This document shows positions 57,484 through 64,000 of a DNA stretch of 64,000 nt, in pieces. Where the stretch lies: assembly GCA_905372155.1 (NCBI GenBank), contig CAJPNZ010000004.1, positions 3,602-67,601 on the forward strand, given 5' to 3'. Both the position numbers and the translations under genes were made by a program. This DNA comes from Propionibacteriaceae bacterium (GTDB lineage: Bacteria > Actinomycetota > Actinomycetes > Propionibacteriales > Propionibacteriaceae). Below the pieces are notes generated by a model, which did not search any database, had not been told where the DNA came from, and was given only the letters and a program-made list of their open reading frames with translations. Positions within the stretch are counted from its first letter, which is position 1; each line of letters starts with the position of its first letter.

Positions 57484-57740
57484 CTCCTCCCCCTGGTCAT
57501 GATTCTTGCCAGCGCGATGGTGGCCAGGATCCCGAGTATCGAGGCCAGCAGAGCGGCGTCCACCGAGACGCTGGAATGGTGCAGCATCCCGAACATGGCG
57601 AGAATCCCGATGCAGGAGAAGAAGACCAGGTCTCCCACCACTGCCCGCGTCGCGGAGTCGGGGGCGGTCATCACCCGCAACAGGCCCAGGAGAACGGAGA
57701 CGGCGAGCAACCCGATCGCGACCCAGATTGCGAGACTCAT
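57480..57740 (-). CDS. mrpF: Na+/H+ antiporter subunit MrpF
   Basis: An 86-residue protein with three helices: IWVAIGLLAVSVLLGLLRVM, VVGDLVFFSCIGILAMFGML and AALLASILGILATIALARIM. The motif APDSATRAVVGDL corresponds to the conserved MrpF stretch with D. ATG 57738-57740 is ATGA-coupled to mrpE. Confidence 0.85.
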   Translation of the reverse strand: MSLAIWVAIGLLAVSVLLGLLRVMTAPDSATRAVVGDLVFFSCIGILAMFGMLHHSSVSVDAALLASILGILATIALARIMTRGRR

Positions 57741-58099
57741 CTCTCCCCCTTCGGCATTCCGTGGCGTCGCAACGCGTGCAGCAGGTGCCATTCCAACTCT
57801 GCCAGGCCACCGATGACAGAGGCACGTTCCGAGTCGAACAGCGAGTGAACGAACACCGAGGGCCCCCGGGTCTCGTCGCCCGGACAGACGCCGAGCACCA
57901 GGGTGCCCGGCGTGATCGTGATGGCGGATGCGAACATCGCGATCTCGAAGTCGGTGGTGGCGCACATCGGGTACTCCACGATGGCGGGGCCGGCCATCGG
58001 TTTGGGGCGCCACGCCGCCACCGCGACGTTCCACGACCCGATGACGATCTGGGTGGTCAGGTACCACCACCACGAAAGCAGTCTCAGAATCTGCATCAT
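57737..58099 (-). CDS. mrpE: Na+/H+ antiporter subunit MrpE
   Basis: A 120-residue subunit with two helices at the N-terminus (MMQILRLLSWWWYLTTQIVIGSWNVAVAAW) followed by a cytoplasmic domain (EYPMCATTDFEIAMFASAITITPGTLVLGV). The ITLTPGT-like segment is diagnostic for MrpE/PhaE. Shorter than the ~160 residues of many MrpE proteins but complete in the core. ATG 58097-58099 is coupled to mrpD (ATGA). Confidence 0.86.
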   Translation of the reverse strand: MMQILRLLSWWWYLTTQIVIGSWNVAVAAWRPKPMAGPAIVEYPMCATTDFEIAMFASAITITPGTLVLGVCPGDETRGPSVFVHSLFDSERASVIGGLAELEWHLLHALRRHGMPKGER

Positions 58100-59616
58100 T
58101 CGCTCACCGCATCCACAGAGGCCACGTAGGCGGAGACGTCGATCAACCCGTGGGCGGCCGATTCGAACAGCGGCCACACCCAACCGACGCCGAAGAACAG
58201 CAGCACGGAGATCCCGATCAGCAGGGTCGAAGGCCACAGCATCCGCCAGGACACCTTCGCGTCGTCGGCGATCGGGGTCGGCACGCCACGCGAGGTGGTG
58301 GGATCGTCGGGCAGGTAGTTCTTCATGGGCGCTCCCCAGAAGGCCTCACGCCACAGGCGCTGCAGGGCCATCAGGGATGCGACGGAGGCCAGGGCCACGC
58401 AGCCCATGAGAAGCCACCCCGTAACCGGGTCGGCCTGGGCGGAGGCCCCCAGCAACCCGACCTTCCCCCACAGCCCCGAGGTCGGCGGCAACCCGACCAG
58501 CGAGGCCAGCCCGATGGCGAAAGTGGCCGCGAGCCACGGATCGCGGCGCATCAGCCCGGAGAGCCGATCGAACCGTCCCGAACCGTAGACGTTCTCGGCG
58601 GCGCCCGAGGCCAGCACCAGGCCCGCCATGGTGATCATGTGGTGAACCATGTAGAACAGCCCCGCCGCCACGGAGAACTCGGTCAGCACCACCAGGCCGA
58701 TCAGGATCTGCCCGACCCCCGTGACCATCTGGAAAGCGAGCGACCCGCGGATCCTGGATTCACCGAAGGTCGAGAAAGCGCCGACGACGATCGTCGCCAC
58801 CACCACGGCCGTCAGCACCGGAAGCCAGGAGGCCGGTCCGCCGAAGACGGTGGCATAAACCCGGTAGGCGGCATAGATGCCCACTTTCGTGTGAATCCCG
58901 GCGAACAGGGACATGATCCCGGCGGAGGTCGCGGGATAGGCGCGGGGCAGCCAGCCGTGGACGGGAACCACACCGCCCTTGACCAGCAGCGCGAACAGGA
59001 TGAGAGATGTGGCCAGCGAGACCTGGGGATCTCCACCCCTGCCGGCCAGAGCCGCCAGGTTCACCGATCCGATGGCCCCGTAGAGCAGGCCGACGCCCAT
59101 CACGAGAATGGTGGAGGTGACGATGTTCACGATCACGAACATCCGTCCGATGCCGAGCCTTCGCCAGGACCCGGTCACCGCGATCAGCGCGTAGGAGGGC
59201 AGGAGCATCACTTCCACCCACACGAAGAGGTTGAACAGGTCACCGGTCAGGAGCGCCCCGTTGACGCCCGTGTTGAGCAGCAGAATCAAGGGGACCACGA
59301 AACGGTAGCGGTCCTCCTTGGTGAGCATCAGGAAGATGCCGGAGACCATGGTCAGGAAGGCGGTGACCACCAACAGCAGGGCGCTCAGGGTGTCGGAAAC
59401 GAAGACGATGCCCATCTTCTGTTTGTAGGAGCCGATGGAGTGCGCCAGGGCGGGGGTGTGCTGGTGGAACACCAGGAGCGCCACTCCCCCAATGAGCGTC
59501 GCCGACGACACCAGCAGCAGTGCGATGCGCTGCACGACGGGACCCCGCAACAGCACGGTGGCTCCCGCCGACAGGAGCGGGACGGCGACGAACAGGGGCA
59601 GGATGGCGGAGTTCAT
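58096..59616 (-). CDS. mrpD: Na+/H+ antiporter subunit MrpD
   Basis: A 506-residue homologue of NuoL/M/N with about 14 helices. Conserved Glu and Lys of the proton path are visible: LFVWVEVMLLPSYALI (Glu of helix 5), LVKGGVVPVHGWLPRAYPATSAGIMSLFAGIHTKVGIYA (Lys and His), and LWGKVGLLGA. The C-terminal part WREAFWGAP is typical for the subunit. ATG 59614-59616 is coupled to mrpC by ATGA. Confidence 0.92.
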   Translation of the reverse strand: MNSAILPLFVAVPLLSAGATVLLRGPVVQRIALLLVSSATLIGGVALLVFHQHTPALAHSIGSYKQKMGIVFVSDTLSALLLVVTAFLTMVSGIFLMLTKEDRYRFVVPLILLLNTGVNGALLTGDLFNLFVWVEVMLLPSYALIAVTGSWRRLGIGRMFVIVNIVTSTILVMGVGLLYGAIGSVNLAALAGRGGDPQVSLATSLILFALLVKGGVVPVHGWLPRAYPATSAGIMSLFAGIHTKVGIYAAYRVYATVFGGPASWLPVLTAVVVATIVVGAFSTFGESRIRGSLAFQMVTGVGQILIGLVVLTEFSVAAGLFYMVHHMITMAGLVLASGAAENVYGSGRFDRLSGLMRRDPWLAATFAIGLASLVGLPPTSGLWGKVGLLGASAQADPVTGWLLMGCVALASVASLMALQRLWREAFWGAPMKNYLPDDPTTSRGVPTPIADDAKVSWRMLWPSTLLIGISVLLFFGVGWVWPLFESAAHGLIDVSAYVASVDAVSE

Positions 59617-59945
59617 GCGCGGTGGGTCTCTCCCGTCTCGGGATGGCGCAGCATGTTGTCGTTGCGCCCGATAACGGCCATGGCGAGCATCAGGATGCTC
59701 GTGGCCAGGGTGATCACGATCGCGGTCAGCACGAAGGCCTGCGGGAGCGGATCCGCCACCGTGACCGTGCTGGTGCCGTCGGTGATGGGTTCCGTCCGCC
59801 AGCCCGGCACACCAGCGGTGAGCAGGACGAAGTTGACGGCGTGGCTCAGGAGCCCGAGCCCGAACACGGCGCGCACCATGGAGCGCTGGAGCAGGAGGTA
59901 CACCCCGCCGGTGACCAGGACGAAGATCGTGGCTATCAGGATCAT
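59613..59945 (-). CDS. mrpC: Na+/H+ antiporter subunit MrpC
   Basis: A 110-residue NuoK-like subunit with three helices: IATIFVLVTGGVYLLLQRS, AVFGLGLLSHAVNFVLLTAGVPG and ALVLTAIV-type FVLTAIVITLATSILMLAMAVI. The motif DPLPQAFVLTAIVI is diagnostic. ATG 59943-59945 is coupled to mrpA by ATGA. Confidence 0.92.
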   Translation of the reverse strand: MILIATIFVLVTGGVYLLLQRSMVRAVFGLGLLSHAVNFVLLTAGVPGWRTEPITDGTSTVTVADPLPQAFVLTAIVITLATSILMLAMAVIGRNDNMLRHPETGETHRA

Positions 59946-62911
59946 TTCTTGGTCTCCTTCGGGCGGGTGCCCTCGGTGATGAAACGGGTCCGGATCGCGG
60001 GACGCCGGGGACGTTCCCCCCGCACGGTCTCCAGCGGCCCCGGAAGCTCACCCTCCAGCAACTCGTCGATGCGTTCGCGAGTCCCCTCCCCTCCGGCCTG
60101 GGTTCCCCGGGTGGCGCCCAGTACGTTGAAGGAGACGAGTATCAGCCCCACGACCGCCAGGTACACACCGGCGTCGAAGATCATTGACGTGGTCAGGTGG
60201 GTTCCCAGGATCTCCCCGTGGATCGGTTGCAGGAAGGAACCGGTCAGGAACAGGTCGAGGAAACCGGTGGCGACCGCCAGCATGACTCCTCCTCCGACCA
60301 GGAACAGGGGTAGCCGAGGCGGGCCCACAGAACGGTCCTTGGCGGTCGACAGGTAGATCAGTCCCACCAGCGAGGAGGCCACCAGGGCCGCATTGAAACC
60401 TCCACCCGGGCTGTTGTGTCCACGCCAGAACAGGACTGCGGAGATCACTATCAGCAGCGGGGTCATGAAACGAAGCATCACCTGAAGGCTGACCGCGTTG
60501 GGCCAGGCCTCCATGATCGCGCGGTGCGCGCGCGAGCGCGGGTCCTGGTTTATCTGCAACGCCGTCACCGGAATCAGATAGGGGTCGTCTCCCGGCGGAT
60601 CGATGTACCTGTCCCTCACCGTCGAGAGCAGCGCCAGGATGGCGACCGCCGTCATGGCGAGCACGCTCAACTCACCCAAGGTGTCGAATCCGCGGAACTC
60701 CACGAGGATCACGTTCACGACGTTGTCGCCCGAGGCGAGTTCCTTCGTTCGTTCGAGGAACTCCTTCGCCAGATCCGACTTGTCGCGCCGCGCGGTCAGG
60801 GCCCAGGTGAGGGCCGCGACCCCCCCGCCGACCAGCGCGGAGGCGGCCAGGGTCAGCAGGTTCCGGCCCCGGCGGCGCACCGGGAACCGGACCGGAAGCC
60901 GCTGAAGCACGAGCATGATCACGATGATGTTCAGGCTCTCCACCAAAAGCTGGGTGAGGGCCACGTCGGGGGCTCCCAGGGCCAGGATCTGAACCGTCGC
61001 GAGGATCCCGACCGCCGACAACGACAGCACCGATGCGATGCGCACCCGGGAAATGCAGACCCCGATGGTTGCCGCGGTGATGAGGACGAACACGACGACG
61101 TCGATCGACTTGGTCAGTCCCGGCTGTTGAGCCCGCAGGCCGGTGAGGTTGGCCGTCCAGCTGCCCGCCAGGCCGATTACTCCCAGCGAACCCAGGATCG
61201 GGACGATGTGCCGGGTGGCGGTGTCCGAGGCTACCGAGCGGGCCAGCAGCGCGCCGAGACGACGGGTCCACTCCGTGAGGTGCCACATGGCCTTGGAACC
61301 GTTGAGCGGGAATCGATGCTGCAGCACCCAGTCGACCAATGTCCTGCGCCGCCACGCTATGGCGCCACCGAGGAGCAGGATGCCCACCGTCGCGTACAGC
61401 TCCGGACCGGGGCCGTGCCACAGGGCCAGGTGAACCCCGGGTGTCGCCCCGCCGAGAGCCGCCCCGGCGGCCGACGCCACAGGGCCCGACAGCCCCCCGA
61501 GCCATGCGACCATGGGCACGGAAACCAGGATCGGCAACGCCGCGCTTCCCGCGAGCAACGGATCGTGCATGTGCACGGAACGGTCCTCGTCCGTGCCGTC
61601 GAAGAAGATTCCGAGCAGGACACGGGCGCAGTAGACGAAGGTGAGCACGGAACCCAGAACGGCCACCAGGAAAGCCGCCCAACCGGTCCACGACGCCCCG
61701 GGAGCCCCCAGCAGCGAGGCCAGGATCGCTTCTTTCGAGACGAAGCCCAGCATCGGCGGGATGCCGGCCATCGAAGCGCACCCCAGCGCCATCACCGCGA
61801 AGCTGAAGGGCATCCGCCTGTACAGTCCGGGTGGGAAACGACGAAGATCGCGGGTGTCGGTGGAGTGATCGATGACACCCACCATCATGAACAACCCGGA
61901 CTTGAACAGGGCATGAGCGATGGTGTGCAGCACCGCCGCGGCGATACCGGCCTCGGTGCCCAACCCGATGCTCGCGGTCAGCAGACCAAGCTGGCTGACC
62001 GTGGAATAGGCCATCAGCTTCTTGGCGTCGGTCTGTTCCAGGGCGAAGTATCCACCCACGCAGGTGGTGATCAACCCGACCGTCACCAGGAGACCGTTCC
62101 ACACCGCGTTCCCGTGCAGGACGGGACTGAAACGCAGCAGCAGGAAGATGCCGGCCTTGACGACCGCCGCGGCGTGAAGATAGGCGCTGACCGGGGTGAT
62201 CGCGGCCATGGCGTCCGGGAGCCACACGTGGAACGGGAACTGGGCCGCTTTCGTGAACCCGGCCAGGGCAACCAGGACGGCTATCAGCGTGGTGAACCCG
62301 GGATCGGAGGCCCACACCTCGCGGGAGAACACCCTGGACAGCGAGGTGGTGCCGGTGCGCCACCAGATTGCGGCGATCGCGAGCAGCAGCAGGACGCCAC
62401 CGACAAATGTGATCAGGAGGGTGCGCATAGAGGCGCCCTCACCCGCGTTACCGGCGGATGCGATCAGCAGGAAGGACGCCAAGGACGTCAGTTCCCAGCA
62501 GATGAACAGCAGCACCAGGTCATCGGCGAGCACGAGCGCCTGCATCGAGAGGGTGAAGGCCGTCATCACCTGGTAGAACGCGTAGTTCCTACCGACCGCG
62601 AGGTAGCGCGTCGAGTAAACAAACACGACCGCGCCGATCAGCAACGCGATGAAGCTGAAGACGAGGCCCAGACCGTCCGCCGCGAAGGCCAGCCGGATGC
62701 CGAGGGCAGGCAACCAGTCCACGGACCAGGCCGGCCGCTCCCCTGCCGCCACGGCACCGGCGGCGGGAGCTTCGAACACAGCGGCCGCCACGTAGAGCGC
62801 CGACAAGGGCCACCCTGCGTTTCGCCCAAGGAAACGGACGAACAGCGGGGTGGTCACGAAGGCCAGTGCGAGAAGGATGACGGGAACGATGACAGGCATG
62901 GGCGCAGTCAT
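59942..62911 (-). CDS. mrpA: Na+/H+ antiporter subunit MrpA fused with MrpB
   Basis: A 989-residue subunit. Residues to ~640 form the NuoL-like part (about 18 helices): VYSTRYL, WELTSLASFLLI (Glu), GFTKAAQFPFHVWLPDAMAAITPVSAYLHAAAVVKAGIFLLLRF with the conserved Lys, and GIPPMLGFVSKEAIL. A central DUF4040/MbhD-like region follows. The C-terminal ~140 residues are a complete MrpB-type domain (HNSPGGGFNAALVASSLVGLIYL, SMIFDAGVYLAVVGLIL), so A and B are fused. First gene of the mrp operon; start ATG 62911 or 62899 is not fixed by a good ribosome site. The Mrp complex exports Na+ in exchange for H+ and needs all subunits. Confidence 0.93.
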   Translation of the reverse strand: MTAPMPVIVPVILLALAFVTTPLFVRFLGRNAGWPLSALYVAAAVFEAPAAGAVAAGERPAWSVDWLPALGIRLAFAADGLGLVFSFIALLIGAVVFVYSTRYLAVGRNYAFYQVMTAFTLSMQALVLADDLVLLFICWELTSLASFLLIASAGNAGEGASMRTLLITFVGGVLLLLAIAAIWWRTGTTSLSRVFSREVWASDPGFTTLIAVLVALAGFTKAAQFPFHVWLPDAMAAITPVSAYLHAAAVVKAGIFLLLRFSPVLHGNAVWNGLLVTVGLITTCVGGYFALEQTDAKKLMAYSTVSQLGLLTASIGLGTEAGIAAAVLHTIAHALFKSGLFMMVGVIDHSTDTRDLRRFPPGLYRRMPFSFAVMALGCASMAGIPPMLGFVSKEAILASLLGAPGASWTGWAAFLVAVLGSVLTFVYCARVLLGIFFDGTDEDRSVHMHDPLLAGSAALPILVSVPMVAWLGGLSGPVASAAGAALGGATPGVHLALWHGPGPELYATVGILLLGGAIAWRRRTLVDWVLQHRFPLNGSKAMWHLTEWTRRLGALLARSVASDTATRHIVPILGSLGVIGLAGSWTANLTGLRAQQPGLTKSIDVVVFVLITAATIGVCISRVRIASVLSLSAVGILATVQILALGAPDVALTQLLVESLNIIVIMLVLQRLPVRFPVRRRGRNLLTLAASALVGGGVAALTWALTARRDKSDLAKEFLERTKELASGDNVVNVILVEFRGFDTLGELSVLAMTAVAILALLSTVRDRYIDPPGDDPYLIPVTALQINQDPRSRAHRAIMEAWPNAVSLQVMLRFMTPLLIVISAVLFWRGHNSPGGGFNAALVASSLVGLIYLSTAKDRSVGPPRLPLFLVGGGVMLAVATGFLDLFLTGSFLQPIHGEILGTHLTTSMIFDAGVYLAVVGLILVSFNVLGATRGTQAGGEGTRERIDELLEGELPGPLETVRGERPRRPAIRTRFITEGTRPKETKK

Positions 62912-62947
62912 CCTAGCAATCCGGCCCGGTATCGCCCCTCGGTCAAC

Positions 62948-64000
62948 TCACGAGCCGGAAGCCGAGAGCGCTTTCCACTCTTCCCACGAGTAGAGCCACA
63001 CCCCCATCCCCTCGGAGGGCTCCATCTTCCTATCGGACCCAGTGAACTCCACGACATCACCGATGCTGGTGCCCTCGTAGAGCCACCCGGCGTTCTCTGT
63101 GCTGAGTCCGACGCAGCCATGACTGACGTTCGCTTTCCCCTGGGAACTGACCGACCACGGGGCGGCATGAATGAACTCACCTGTCCAGGTGACTCGCATG
63201 GCGTACTGTGCGTCCAGGTTGTAGGACTCGGAGCTGCCCGAGGGAATCGAGATGGTTTCGGAGTCCATCTTCAGGCTGTCGTATTTCTCCAGGATCAGTT
63301 TTGTTCCGGAGCGGGTGACGAACCCTTTCTTCCCCGTGGTCGAGGGCAGGGTCTTGACCACTTCCCCGTTCTCGACCACGGTGGTGGTGTAGTTCGCAAT
63401 GTCCACCTTGATGACACGTGATACATCCCTGATGGAGAAACTCCCGGGGACGTCCTTCTTCAGCCAGGTGTTCTCGGTTGCCTGCACCCCCAGCCACTTC
63501 AGATCGAAGGAAATCTTCGTTCCCGGTTTCCAGTACTCCTTCGGGCGGTAAGCCAGTTCGGTGTCACCGATCCAGCCCCACGACCCCTCCTGCTCAGGGG
63601 TGACGGTGACCTTGGCGTGCTTCTCGATGGAGGCGCGGTACTCCTCCGGGATGGCGCGGTTGAATTTCACGTGCACGGGCATTCCCACGCCCATGTTGTC
63701 ATCCAGGTAGGCCAGGCTGAAAGTGGTCTCGGAGGAGCCCGGTGAGACCGTCTTGAAGGTGGCCTCCTTCGCCGTGCCGTCGCTGGCGGTGGCGGTGAGC
63801 TTGTACTCCGTGTTCAGTTCGAGGGCTTTCGAGGGGGTCCAGGCGTCCTTCTCAAAGGTGCCCTCCACCGCGCCTCCCGGTCCCGTGACCGTGGCGTTGG
63901 TGATGGTGCCGTTCTCCAGGCTCAGGGTGACGGGGTCACTGGGCAGGGCGGCGTCAGTCGAGGACGTGATGGTCAGGGCCCCGGCCGGTGCGACCGGGGT
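62948..64000 (-). CDS. L,D-transpeptidase, YkuD type (N-terminus beyond right edge)
   Basis: At least 350 residues are present; the 5' end is outside the window. Order in the protein: bacterial Ig-like domains (TITNATVTGPGG, then KFNRAIPEEYRASIEKHAKVT), then the YkuD catalytic domain with EFIHAAPWSV and the Cys motif SHGCVGLSTENAGWLY. These are the features of lipid-anchored Ldt enzymes of the LdtMt2 group, which make 3-3 crosslinks in peptidoglycan. A lipobox would be expected in the missing part. The stop is 36 nt upstream of mrpA, on the same strand. Confidence 0.92.
   Translation of the reverse strand, partial: TPVAPAGALTITSSTDAALPSDPVTLSLENGTITNATVTGPGGAVEGTFEKDAWTPSKALELNTEYKLTATASDGTAKEATFKTVSPGSSETTFSLAYLDDNMGVGMPVHVKFNRAIPEEYRASIEKHAKVTVTPEQEGSWGWIGDTELAYRPKEYWKPGTKISFDLKWLGVQATENTWLKKDVPGSFSIRDVSRVIKVDIANYTTTVVENGEVVKTLPSTTGKKGFVTRSGTKLILEKYDSLKMDSETISIPSGSSESYNLDAQYAMRVTWTGEFIHAAPWSVSSQGKANVSHGCVGLSTENAGWLYEGTSIGDVVEFTGSDRKMEPSEGMGVWLYSWEEWKALSASGS

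Noticed and set aside
60416..63421. A 1001-codon open frame on the plus strand across mrpA
   Set aside because: It is antisense to a clear MrpAB gene; the composition (many Q, G, R, H, D) is typical of GC-rich shadow frames.
1..64000. CRISPR arrays, insertion sequences, prophage or biosynthetic gene cluster
   Set aside because: No regularly spaced repeats, transposase, phage structural genes or assembly-line enzymes were seen.

Overview
The window is a 64 kb piece of a high-GC actinobacterial chromosome. The gene content points to the family Propionibacteriaceae. Evidence for that is a PPi-type phosphofructokinase (GGDD motif), SepH, RbpA, GarA/FtsR, DUF4193, DUF3000, polyprenol-phosphate-mannose synthase and the DUF881/DUF1290 block. 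Genus is not determined; an Arachnia- or Tessaracoccus-like organism is a guess. I see no prophage, insertion sequence, CRISPR array or resistance cassette. Nearly all of it is core chromosome with gene orders that are conserved in actinobacteria.

Layout. 1-4.2 kb (minus): partial ClbS/DfsB-like gene, beta-carbonic anhydrase, ParC-type topoisomerase and an App1-type phosphatase. 4.2-7.7 kb (plus): overlapping chain of DUF5998, phosphodiesterase/phosphatase, GT4 glycosyltransferase and thymidine kinase. 7.9-15.6 kb: SepH, DUF4193, DUF4235, dUTPase, DUF3710, OB-fold protein, two TrkA-type proteins, a KimA-like permease and a TrmA-type RNA methyltransferase. 15.7-21.2 kb: aconitase with a palindromic operator, then alanine dehydrogenase and a CycA-type permease ended by a strong terminator. 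21.2-21.9 kb: no intact gene, but traces of a decayed zinc-ribbon gene on the minus strand. 21.9-29.1 kb: dxs, RNase D, DUF3000, MsrB, a CbiX-like protein, tRNA-Val(CAC), an aldehyde dehydrogenase and a tRNA cluster Gly(GCC)-Cys(GCA)-Val(GAC).

29.1-38.1 kb: small GNAT protein, thrS, HIT protein, CDP-alcohol phosphatidyltransferase, DUF881-DUF1290-DUF881, GarA, FtsR, DUF151, MerR and a YihY membrane protein. 38.1-47.5 kb: PPi-PFK, two TadE-like proteins, YciO, a frameshifted amidohydrolase, YggS, a GH3 beta-glucosidase, an Eis-like acetyltransferase, a decayed CsoR/CstR-like regulator and a 43-residue Cys-rich protein that is easily missed. 47.5-57.1 kb: lipoamide dehydrogenase, an HTH-MurA fusion with a palindrome over its promoter, pyridoxal kinase, GDPD, RbpA, FxsA, Ppm1, Lnt, MetW and MetX. 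57.1-62.9 kb: complete Mrp antiporter operon (MrpAB fusion, C, D, E, F, G) linked by ATGA overlaps. 62.9-64 kb: partial L,D-transpeptidase running off the right edge.

Functionally the window serves envelope building (MurA, Ppm1, Lnt, Ldt, CDP-alcohol transferase), division control (SepH, FtsR), central carbon and nitrogen flux (aconitase, GarA, Ald, Lpd, PPi-PFK) and monovalent cation homeostasis (KimA-like/TrkA, Mrp). Many genes appear leaderless: a TANNNT -10 box lies 6-7 nt before the start codon and no Shine-Dalgarno sequence is visible. The most unusual points are the HTH-MurA fusion with its own candidate operator, the decayed sulfur/metal sensor beside an intact Cys-rich microprotein and operator, the N-terminally shortened SepH, and the zinc-ribbon remnant upstream of dxs. 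I did not find a clearly novel multi-gene system.
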